Below, piece by piece: positions 20,845 to 27,825 of a DNA stretch of 45,611 nucleotides. Numbering within the stretch: the first letter of the stretch is position 1; every line of letters begins with the position of its first letter. Under the pieces are notes generated by a model. It worked only from the letters and a program-made list of their open reading frames with translations. It had not been told where the DNA came from and did not search any database. The position numbers and the translations under genes were made by a program. The stretch comes from a virus. The stretch lies in IMG/VR virus record IMGVR_UViG_3300032294_001094, positions 1 to 45,611 of that record. One strand, 5' to 3'.

Positions 20845-21841
20845 AATCGCCATAGTCGGTGACTGCTGGGGCGATGAAGAGCAACGTCAGCTTGTCCCGT
20901 TCGTCGGGACGGCTGGCTACACCCTGACCCGAATCCTTGAGGACGCTGACATTCGGCGGGCCGACTGCTTCCTCACCAACGTATTCAACCTAAAGCCTCC
21001 GGGAGGTAACGATGTTGAGTATCTCTGTGGACCTAAAACTTCAGCTATCCCTATCCGTCCCCCTCTCAAGCCCGGAAAATATATCCGCGCTGAGTACGCT
21101 TCTGAACTTGTCCGCCTCGAAAACGAACTTCGAGAACTTAAGCCAAATCTTATCGTCGCTCTCGGCAATGCAGCAAGCTGGGCCTTGCTTGGTGACGGTC
21201 GAGTCTCTCGAATCCGAGGCACCATTAACTCCAGCCCATTCGGAAAAGTACTCCCCACCTACCACCCCAGCGCCGTACTCCGTGAGTGGTCCCTTCGGCC
21301 AACTGTCGTCCTCGACTTCGCCAAAGCCAAGCGACAGTCCGAGTTCCCCGAAGTACGCCGACCCCAGAGATTTGTTCACATTTATCCGACCCTAGCTGAT
21401 CTGGAGAATTGGCATGAGCAGCTTAATCATTCCACGATTATCAGCTTTGACATTGAAACAGCGGGCGACCAGATCACTTGCATCGGTTTCTCACCGGACA
21501 CTCGCACTTCATACGTCATTCCCTTTGTGGACCCTCGTAAACCAGGAGCTTCTTATTGGGCTTCAGCAAGCGAGGAACGCCAGGCATGGAATATCGTTGC
21601 TAAGATTCTCGCAACTCCTGCACGAAAGGTCACGCAGAACGGGCTCTATGACGTTCACTTCCTCTACCGCAGGTACGGTATGACAGTGAACAACTGGTCC
21701 GAGGATACGATGCTTCTACACCACGCGCTTTACATCGAGTCCCAAAAAGGTCTTGACTTCCTCGGAAGTATCTACACCGATGAAGCCAGTTGGAAGCTTA
21801 TGCGTAGCAAGGGTAAAACCACTATCAAGAAGGATGAGTGA
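20834..21841 (+). CDS. Uracil-DNA glycosylase fused to N-terminal part of a 3'-5' exonuclease
   Basis: 335 residues. Residues 1-165 resemble family 4-type uracil-DNA glycosylase: GDCWGDEEQRQLVPFVGTAG (9-28), FLTNVFNLKPP, and the HPS loop (LPTYHPSAVL near 140-149). Residues 195-325 are DnaQ-like: exo I FDIETAG with D206 and E208, exo II NGLYDVHFL with D273, then EDTMLLHHAL. The exo III Tyr/Asp motif is absent here and lies in the polymerase gene at 22160. Glycosylase-exonuclease-polymerase fusions exist in other phages; here the chain is cut between exo II and exo III. The two parts probably assemble. Confidence 0.85.
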   Translation: MQSKIAIVGDCWGDEEQRQLVPFVGTAGYTLTRILEDADIRRADCFLTNVFNLKPPGGNDVEYLCGPKTSAIPIRPPLKPGKYIRAEYASELVRLENELRELKPNLIVALGNAASWALLGDGRVSRIRGTINSSPFGKVLPTYHPSAVLREWSLRPTVVLDFAKAKRQSEFPEVRRPQRFVHIYPTLADLENWHEQLNHSTIISFDIETAGDQITCIGFSPDTRTSYVIPFVDPRKPGASYWASASEERQAWNIVAKILATPARKVTQNGLYDVHFLYRRYGMTVNNWSEDTMLLHHALYIESQKGLDFLGSIYTDEASWKLMRSKGKTTIKKDE

Positions 21842-21842
21842 A

Positions 21843-22163
21843 ATGAAACTTGTTTCAATTGAATCTCCCTACGCCGGTGACACCGAGCGAAACATCACCT
21901 ACGCCAAGCGAGCCATGCTCGACTCCATTGAGCGCGACGAAGCCCCATTCGCTTCCCATCTTCTCTACCCGCAAGTCCTCGACGACAACGATATGTTCCA
22001 GCGGGAAACCGGCTTCGCTTGTTCGTTTGCCTGGATTCAGTGGGCCGATTACCTTGCAGTCTACACCGATTACGGCATCAGTCCCGGTATGCAGCGTGCG
22101 ATAGACTACGCCTATGAAATCGAAGTTGCTGTATTCTACCGCACCATCGGACCCAATCCGTGA
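21843..22163 (+). CDS. DUF7768-type protein inserted between the halves of the polymerase
   Basis: 106 residues from the ATG at 21843, behind AAGGATGAG. SIESPYAGD (5-13) and FASHLLYPQVLDD, then WADYLAVYTDYGISPGM, follow the pattern of DUF7768, a small Rossmann-like family related to nucleoside deoxyribosyltransferases and common in phages. The glycosidase-type activity is unproven for the family. It separates the exonuclease and polymerase genes, starting one base after the first stop and ending with a GTGA overlap. It is not a homing enzyme, so the split is not explained by an intron. Confidence 0.75.
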   Translation: MKLVSIESPYAGDTERNITYAKRAMLDSIERDEAPFASHLLYPQVLDDNDMFQRETGFACSFAWIQWADYLAVYTDYGISPGMQRAIDYAYEIEVAVFYRTIGPNP

Positions 22164-23671
22164 AGATCATCGACACCTCCCTCCTCACCCCCACTTCGCT
22201 TTCAGGCGAAACAGAATCGCTTTGGGTCTACAACGGCCTTGACACCGCAGTTACCCTCGAAGTCTTCAACGCCATCGAGGCCGAACTTGACGAGCAAACC
22301 CGCGCAACCTATTCATTCTCAAAGTCGCTTCAAGCCCCGATCCTCGAAATGAATATGCGGGGAATCCTAGTTGATCAATCGCGGAAGAACGAAGTCCTTT
22401 CCCTCTATCGCCGCGACATTGCTCAACTCGAGTCCCAGTTCAACCGGCTTGTCCTCGAAGTTTTCGACCGCCACATTAACTGGCGGTCGAACAAAGACTT
22501 GATCGAGCTTCTGTACGGAACGATGCAGATTCCAGCGATCAAGAAACGAAACCCGAAAGGCCAGTACCTCCCCACCGTTAACCGCGAAGCCCTGGAGAAA
22601 CTCGATGCTTACTTCTATGCTCGACCAATCCTTTCCCATCTCCTCGCAATGCGGGACATTGGAAAGAAAATCGGTGTACTCGAAACAGACATTGACTCTG
22701 ACGGTCGAATGCGTACCAGTTACAATATCGGTGGAACAACTACCGGACGACTCAGTTCGTCTCTCGGTGACTTCGGGCACGGGACGAATCTCCAGAACAT
22801 CGAACAGCGTCTTCGATCTGTTTTCATCGCTGACCCTGGACATAAGCTCGCTTATATCGACGGAGAGCAAGCCGAGTCTCGTCTCGTAGGCGCACTGTGC
22901 TGGAACCTATTCGATGATGGGAGATACCTCGATGCGTGTGAATCCGGTGACCTACATACCACTGTCACTAAGCTTGCTTGGAGCGATTTGCCTTGGGTGG
23001 ACGATCTCAAGGCTTGCAAAGCCATCGCCGAGCAACCAGCTTACCGGCAGTTGTCTTACCGCGATCTCGCAAAACGTCTCGGCCATGGAACTAACTACAA
23101 CGGCAAGCCACCTACTATGGCCAAACATACAAAACTTGAAGTCGGGATCGTCCGCGATTTTCAGTACAAATATTTCACCGCTTTTCCTGCAATACGACAG
23201 TGGCACGAATGGACCGCGGAAACTCTTGCTCGAACCGGACATCTTACATCACTGATGGGCCGCCGGAGGATTTTCTTCGGTCGCCTACAGGACGACGCAA
23301 CCTTACGTGAAGCCATCGCGTACAATCCCCAGTCCTCTCTTTCCGACATTATCAACCTCGGTCTCCTCAATGTTTGGCGCGCAAACTTCTGTCAAGTCCT
23401 TCTCCAAATCCACGATGCTATCGTTGTGCAGTACCCGGAAGATCAAGAAGAAAAAATCATCCCACAGTTGATCGACCACTTCTTAGTTCCCCAGGAACTT
23501 AAGCACGGTCGTATGCTGCGTATTCCATCTGAGGTTAAAGTCGGTTGGAATTGGGCTAACCAAGAAGATGGAAACCCTGACGGGCTGGTGAAATATGACA
23601 GAGTTAAAGGCGACCCCAGGAAACGGTCAAGGGCTGCGGAGACTTCCATGTTGGATCGAAGGCTTTTTTAA
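22160..23671 (+). CDS. polA: Family A DNA polymerase (carries exo III motif at its N-terminus)
   Basis: 503 residues from GTG at 22160. Residues 24-28 (YNGLD) supply the exo III Tyr/Asp missing from the upstream gene. Polymerase motif A is DGEQAESR (D234, E239, R241). Motif B is RDLAKRLGHGTNY, with R301, K305 and Y313 in place and His309 where E. coli Pol I has Phe762. Motif C is HDAIVVQ (H418, D419), with Ala where Pol I has Glu. All three catalytic carboxylates expected for metal binding can be placed. It is the replicative polymerase of this phage. The 3' end overlaps the next gene by 77 bases. Confidence 0.92.
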   Translation: MKIIDTSLLTPTSLSGETESLWVYNGLDTAVTLEVFNAIEAELDEQTRATYSFSKSLQAPILEMNMRGILVDQSRKNEVLSLYRRDIAQLESQFNRLVLEVFDRHINWRSNKDLIELLYGTMQIPAIKKRNPKGQYLPTVNREALEKLDAYFYARPILSHLLAMRDIGKKIGVLETDIDSDGRMRTSYNIGGTTTGRLSSSLGDFGHGTNLQNIEQRLRSVFIADPGHKLAYIDGEQAESRLVGALCWNLFDDGRYLDACESGDLHTTVTKLAWSDLPWVDDLKACKAIAEQPAYRQLSYRDLAKRLGHGTNYNGKPPTMAKHTKLEVGIVRDFQYKYFTAFPAIRQWHEWTAETLARTGHLTSLMGRRRIFFGRLQDDATLREAIAYNPQSSLSDIINLGLLNVWRANFCQVLLQIHDAIVVQYPEDQEEKIIPQLIDHFLVPQELKHGRMLRIPSEVKVGWNWANQEDGNPDGLVKYDRVKGDPRKRSRAAETSMLDRRLF

Positions 23672-24824
23672 CTACACCGAAGGCCACGCCTCCCCGGATA
23701 TTTTCCGGCGGTGGGTAGGGATTGCAGCACTGGCGGGCGCACTCGAGCGAAAAGTTTGGGTGCGCACGCTTGGCTCTAACCTTTACCCGAATCTTTACAC
23801 TGTTCTTGTCGGCCCGCCAGGCGTCGGTAAAACCACCGTGCTTACTGAGGCTGCCCGGCTTTGGCGCGAACTTACTTCTCACCACGTTGCACCTTCCAGC
23901 GTAACCAAAGCTTCCCTTATCGACTGCCTCGAAGATGCGAAGCGCCGCATTCTCCGTCCCGGTCTCGTTCCGCCGTTCGTGGAGTTTAACTCCCTTCTCG
24001 TCGCGTCAGGTGAACTTGGCGTTCTCATTCCGATGTACGAGAATGATTTTATGAACGTCCTCACTGACATATATGACGGCCACCCTTACGCTGAGCGCCG
24101 CCGCACGAAAGATCTCAAAGTCAAGATCGACCAACCTCAGATCAATCTTCTTGGAGCCACAACTCCATCTTACCTTAACGCATTTATGCCTGAGGGTGCA
24201 TGGGATCAGGGCTTCATTTCCCGAACACTTCTAATCTATTCAGGCGAGCGCGTTATCCGCCCGCTCTTCTCCGACATTCTCCGGGACGAGTCGATCTTCA
24301 AGAACTTAATCGCTGACCTCAAACACATAGGAAACATCTATGGCGAGATTAAATTTTCCGAAGATGCAGCACATGCAATTAGTGCTTGGCATATGGCTGG
24401 AGGTCCGCCTGCTCCCGAGCATCCTAAACTTACTCACTACCTTACGCGACGGACTGCTCATCTTCTTAAGCTGTGCATGGTTGCCACTATTAGCCGGGGC
24501 GATAGCATGGTTATATCACTTAGCGATTACCAACTAGCAATGGATTGGTTGAGCGAGGCTGAATCCGCTATGCCGGACATTTTCCGGTCAATGACAACTG
24601 GCGGTGATTCACGTGCGATTGAGGAAGCTTGGTACTTCCTTTTCCAAATCTACATGAAAGAGAAAAAGCCGGTGCTCGAAACCCGGCTGGTATTCTTTCT
24701 CAAGGAAAAGATTCCGTCCCATCAAATTAAAACTATAATTGAAACGATGGTCCGAGCCGGAATGATTAAACAAGAAGTTGTCTCAGGCCTTTCGGCTTTT
24801 GTGCCGCAGAAGAAATCAGGTTAA
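23595..24824 (+). CDS. DUF3987-type AAA helicase/primase-associated ATPase
   Basis: 409 residues. CWIEGFFNYTEG...SPDIFRRWVGIAALAGALERKVWV (about 19-55) precedes Walker A GPPGVGKTT (73-81). A later stretch (LLGATTPSYLNAFMP, then FISRTLLIY) is like the sensor and arginine-finger region of DUF3987/YfjI proteins, which act as replicative helicases or primase partners. The ATG at 23595 lies well inside the polymerase gene; the conserved WIEGF segment at residue 20 supports it. It ends tail-to-tail with the leftward lysis operon, sharing TTAA. Confidence 0.8.
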   Translation: MTELKATPGNGQGLRRLPCWIEGFFNYTEGHASPDIFRRWVGIAALAGALERKVWVRTLGSNLYPNLYTVLVGPPGVGKTTVLTEAARLWRELTSHHVAPSSVTKASLIDCLEDAKRRILRPGLVPPFVEFNSLLVASGELGVLIPMYENDFMNVLTDIYDGHPYAERRRTKDLKVKIDQPQINLLGATTPSYLNAFMPEGAWDQGFISRTLLIYSGERVIRPLFSDILRDESIFKNLIADLKHIGNIYGEIKFSEDAAHAISAWHMAGGPPAPEHPKLTHYLTRRTAHLLKLCMVATISRGDSMVISLSDYQLAMDWLSEAESAMPDIFRSMTTGGDSRAIEEAWYFLFQIYMKEKKPVLETRLVFFLKEKIPSHQIKTIIETMVRAGMIKQEVVSGLSAFVPQKKSG

Positions 24825-25246
24825 AAAGTTTTGCGGAGAATAGTAATTGCCGTTGTAACTGCAGTTATAATCCCCGCAAACCAAATGCCGAGAATCTGAC
24901 GGACTAGCCACTTTCGATCTTGCTCCAAAGAGTCAATTCGACGCAAATGTTCTTCTTGACTCTTTTCAGCTTCTCTCCTAGTCTGCATCATATCAAGCTT
25001 TTCGTTAATGCCCTCAATGGCATTAGCTTGATTTTCGAGTTTAGCGATAACCTGACCTTTCATCTCAGCCACAACATTGGAGAGTCGGTTAACTTCATTT
25101 TCCAATCTCACCTCCAATTCTTTCGTAGTTTCGCTCAATAAGTCCGCGCTTTCCTTCACACTCAGCAAGGGCAAGCCTGTGATTGAGTGCATCTGTGAAA
25201 GGGTTCTCTGTGACTCCTGGATCACGGCATGGTTCCTTTGCTTCAC
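24821..25246 (-). CDS. Coiled-coil protein with C-terminal membrane helix (holin candidate)
   Basis: 141 residues from GTG at 25246, which overlaps the i-spanin stop as TAGTG. Residues 40-115 are coiled coil and the C-terminus is one hydrophobic helix (LGIWFAGIITAVTTAITIL) plus a basic end. This resembles XhlA-type holins, which are about 80-90 residues. A shorter start (GTG, TTG or ATG near 25110-25063, after GGAGG) would give that size and avoid overlap with the o-spanin. It is the last gene of the leftward operon. Holin function is inferred from lysis-cassette position and topology. Confidence 0.65.
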   Translation of the reverse strand: MKQRNHAVIQESQRTLSQMHSITGLPLLSVKESADLLSETTKELEVRLENEVNRLSNVVAEMKGQVIAKLENQANAIEGINEKLDMMQTRREAEKSQEEHLRRIDSLEQDRKWLVRQILGIWFAGIITAVTTAITILRKTF

Positions 25247-25367
25247 TATCTAGCGGCGGAACCGGGCTTACTTCCAATTCGGATTTGGCGCATCCTATTA
25301 CGCTGAGAAGGAGTCCACTTACAAGCAACAACTTTCCCGCGTTCTTCAAGCTCTTTTCGCAGCCCAT
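25095..25367 (-). CDS. o-spanin (Rz1-like outer-membrane lipoprotein)
   Basis: 90 residues from the ATG at 25367, with AAGGAAGAAG upstream. The signal peptide KLLLVSGLLLSVIGC has lipobox VIGC, with lipidated Cys26. A Pro-containing segment (SPVPPLDSEAKEPCRDPG) and a helical end (HRLALAECEGKRGLIERNYE) fit Rz1-type proteins. It starts inside the i-spanin gene in another frame and extends beyond its end, also overlapping the following membrane-protein frame. With the i-spanin it would fuse inner and outer membranes at lysis. Confidence 0.8.
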   Translation of the reverse strand: MGCEKSLKNAGKLLLVSGLLLSVIGCAKSELEVSPVPPLDSEAKEPCRDPGVTENPFTDALNHRLALAECEGKRGLIERNYERIGGEIGK

Positions 25368-25590
25368 CTGCTTCTTCCTTCTGCACTAGAAAATCCTTGC
25401 GCGTCGCAATAGCGTCCTGTTGCGCGGCTCGGTGAAGTTCAACTGTCCGCTTAAGTTCAGCCGCAAGCTTATCTTTTTCCTTTTGCAGATTTGCTTGTTC
25501 TGCTCTTCTGGCCGCATCACTGTTACCCTTGACGTATGCCGCGCCCGCACTTAGCAGCAAACCAATCAACATCATCACGATGAGATTCAT
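25246..25590 (-). CDS. i-spanin (Rz-like)
   Basis: 114 residues from the ATG at 25590, behind GAGGTG, overlapping the endolysin stop (ATGA). The N-terminal membrane helix (NLIVMMLIGLLLSAGAAYV) is followed by a long periplasmic coiled coil (EQANLQKEKDKLAAELK and onwards) and a basic tail. This is the classical i-spanin layout, and the o-spanin overlaps its 3' part out of frame. The inner-membrane anchor points the coil into the periplasm. Confidence 0.85.
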   Translation of the reverse strand: MNLIVMMLIGLLLSAGAAYVKGNSDAARRAEQANLQKEKDKLAAELKRTVELHRAAQQDAIATRKDFLVQKEEADGLRKELEERGKVVACKWTPSQRNRMRQIRIGSKPGSAAR

Positions 25591-26264
25591 AGCACACCTC
25601 GGACAATGTCGGAAAGTTTTGGTTTGCCTGCGGCGACCCAACGACGGTACAGCATGTACACAATCCCGGCCAACGTCAGCAGTCCAATCGTGATACCGAC
25701 AAAGTCGCCAGAACTCAGTTGATCTTGACTATCCTGCAATTTCTCCGCAATCATCGCAGCCTCACCTGCAACAAAACCGGCACTTACAGTTCCAGTCACA
25801 ACGCCAGTCTGAGCCGTCTTTGATTTCGTAATCTTCTCCGGTGCAACTTCATCCGGCTTGAACCGAGTCGGGCGCGGTTTAAACTTAGTTCCCCACACTC
25901 TCGGTTTGCCAGTATCAATGTGCATAAACCCTGAAGCTGGATAATATCCAAACCCAGTAAATCCACACTTCCGTGCGAGTCTCTCAAACTTTTCCGGGTC
26001 GTGATTATCCATCCTCACATCAAACGCAACACCCTGCATGTGATTAGAGTTCTTCGCTCCACCAACTTTCCGATTATGCTCTGGCGAGCGATAAGCCGAG
26101 TTAATAATCATCGGCTTTCCGAGCATCTCACGTAGCTTCTCTAACTTTGCGAGAGCATCTTCATCAATCTTGATCTTACCAGTTCCCCGGCAAGCAAGTT
26201 CTTCCGGACTAAAATGCTTCGACGGCCAATTATCTACTTCAGACCAATGAAGTGCTTCGATCAT
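25587..26264 (-). CDS. Endolysin, M15A peptidase with C-terminal membrane anchor
   Basis: 225 residues from the ATG at 26264, with GGGGGT five bases upstream. An in-frame ATG at 26276 would overlap that site. Residues 15-120 are an M15A (D-Ala-D-Ala carboxypeptidase-like) domain: SAYRSPEHNRKVGG, SNHMQGVAFDV and HIDTG, with zinc ligands His75, Asp82 and His115. It cuts peptide cross-links in peptidoglycan. A linker leads to a membrane helix (about 187-207, GDFVGITIGLLTLAGIVYML) with a basic end. There is no N-terminal signal, so the C-terminal anchor is unusual and suggests holin-assisted or membrane-tethered release. Confidence 0.88.
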   Translation of the reverse strand: MIEALHWSEVDNWPSKHFSPEELACRGTGKIKIDEDALAKLEKLREMLGKPMIINSAYRSPEHNRKVGGAKNSNHMQGVAFDVRMDNHDPEKFERLARKCGFTGFGYYPASGFMHIDTGKPRVWGTKFKPRPTRFKPDEVAPEKITKSKTAQTGVVTGTVSAGFVAGEAAMIAEKLQDSQDQLSSGDFVGITIGLLTLAGIVYMLYRRWVAAGKPKLSDIVRGVL

Positions 26265-26285
26265 AATAACCCCCATAGTTTAAGG

Positions 26286-26316
26286 TATGGCTATGCCACA
26301 CCGCAACATACCCATA
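26286..26316. promoter_or_regulatory. 31-bp dyad of the CCATAC family
   Basis: TATGGCTATG (26286-26295) and CATACCCATA (26307-26316) are inverted repeats matching at 9 of 10 positions around an 11-base spacer. The dyad abuts the tail fibre stop codon and lies 22 bases upstream of the endolysin ATG on the transcribed strand. It could be an operator for the lysis genes or, as RNA, a hairpin. It has the same geometry as 14207-14237. Confidence 0.6.
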
Positions 26317-27822
26317 TCAAACACTATCTTTCCAACCGTACACACGAGCATTTGCCGAGTTTACAATAGTAACCGAGATCGTGTTCGCTTCCAAAACAAA
26401 CCATGCTGAATTACCTCCAACATCGTTATTGCTGTTAATATTACTTGCCGCAGTTGCGTGGTAAACCGGACTTGCGGCTGCCGCAACATTCGAGTTAGGC
26501 GCAATAGAAACTGTCGATGCCCACGCTGTGATATTTCCCTGAGCACAGATCATCGTCGCTGTCGTCGGCACATGATCGCCAACAACAGTATTTGTTCCGT
26601 TGCTCAGTGTCGGTGCGGCAATACTTGCCGTCACAATATACTGCGCTTCCGTATTACGCTGCCTAGTCCGGCGAAGATTCGCACTTGCTGACTGCGTTCT
26701 TACCCAGCCAACACGATGCCGATAGGTGTATCCACTCGGCAATGTCGGCGCGGTTGCACTCAGCGACAGCATTGCGGCAGTCAAATTGCTCGTCGGATTG
26801 TGAATGATCCAAACCGCATACCAAGTATTGCTCGCCATACTTCCAGTATCAAGTCCATTTGCTCCAGAAGAACCGGCAGCAATTGTAGCCGAAACTGTCC
26901 GAACCATTCTAACTTGGCTGCTTGGATTCGCGAGCGTTATCCAATCTGCAGTTACTGAAACAGCCGTGTCAGAAGTTGCATCTATTGCGAGGTTTCGAAA
27001 CAACCCTTCGCCGATTGGAGGAGACCGAAATGCAGCATCGGTTCCGTCTGACCCGAGGAAAGTTCCATCATTCCCGAGTGCAAGCGCTTCCCACGCAGAA
27101 GCTCCACGCCTTAGCACCATGCCACGAGTATCACCGAGTCTAGCAATGTAACTTACCAGAGAATTGTAGCTCGGATCGGCAAGACTTCCACTCGGATTTC
27201 CAAGCAGCGTATCTGCTCCAGCTTGCCCGAGAGTTCCGGTTACGCCAACGCCAAGTGCTGTTCTTGCTAATGCCGCACTTGCAAGCGCTAGTGTGGTTTC
27301 CCAAAACGCAGAAACAGTCAGTGCGCCAACGTCTACAGTTGCTGTTGCTGCTGGATTCCCCGAAGCATCAAATGTCAGATACTTTCCGGCACGGTCAGCA
27401 GCAGCCGGAAGAATAGCTCCGGTAGATGGATCGGCAATCGAGAACAACAACGCACGCGTAAGTTGCTCTGCATTCTGCTGAACCTGCATCACAATCCGAT
27501 CAAGCGCCTGCTCCAGCGCCTCCGGATAAAGCGTTGACTGGTTTGTCAGATTAGTTTCTTGAGTCACATCAACTCGGCGCAGAATCGTTATTCGCTTTGC
27601 TGATGTAATCGGTGATCCAGTCGTCGGATACGTGACGCTGCCGCCAGCATCATTACCGATTCCAGCGACAGTAAAGTTTGATCCAACTTCAGTATCAATT
27701 CCATTCTCAGTCAAAACGACAACTAGATCGTCCTCGTCTCGAATAGGAAATGAGAACGGGAACACTGTCGTCGCCCCGTTGCCAGTGTAGGTAACTTTGT
27801 TCGTCGTCGATACAAGAGTCAT
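26317..27822 (-). CDS. Tail fibre with T7 gp17-type N-terminus
   Basis: 501 residues. Residues 1-125 match the T7 fibre N-terminal pattern that joins the fibre to the tail: KVTYTGNGATTVFPFSFPIR, GGSVTYPTTGSPI, ITILRRVDVTQET, YPEALEQALDRI. The rest is Ala/Ser/Thr/Asn-rich and beta-prone, probably trimeric, with a C-terminal region (350-501) likely to recognise the host. No chaperone or cleavage motif is evident. A regulatory dyad follows the stop. It is separated from the other fibre-like genes at 39-44 kb. Confidence 0.9.
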   Translation of the reverse strand: MTLVSTTNKVTYTGNGATTVFPFSFPIRDEDDLVVVLTENGIDTEVGSNFTVAGIGNDAGGSVTYPTTGSPITSAKRITILRRVDVTQETNLTNQSTLYPEALEQALDRIVMQVQQNAEQLTRALLFSIADPSTGAILPAAADRAGKYLTFDASGNPAATATVDVGALTVSAFWETTLALASAALARTALGVGVTGTLGQAGADTLLGNPSGSLADPSYNSLVSYIARLGDTRGMVLRRGASAWEALALGNDGTFLGSDGTDAAFRSPPIGEGLFRNLAIDATSDTAVSVTADWITLANPSSQVRMVRTVSATIAAGSSGANGLDTGSMASNTWYAVWIIHNPTSNLTAAMLSLSATAPTLPSGYTYRHRVGWVRTQSASANLRRTRQRNTEAQYIVTASIAAPTLSNGTNTVVGDHVPTTATMICAQGNITAWASTVSIAPNSNVAAAASPVYHATAASNINSNNDVGGNSAWFVLEANTISVTIVNSANARVYGWKDSV

Positions 27823-27825
27823 GGC

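Noticed and set aside
5384-24824. Lysogeny module (integrase, CI/Cro-type repressor)
   Set aside because: No tyrosine or serine recombinase motif and no typical repressor was seen. The two RHH-like proteins are not evidence of lysogeny.
24857-24868. 12-bp palindrome TAACTGCAGTTA near the convergent gene ends as a bidirectional terminator
   Set aside because: It lies inside the membrane-protein coding frame, is not GC-rich and has no T run on either side.
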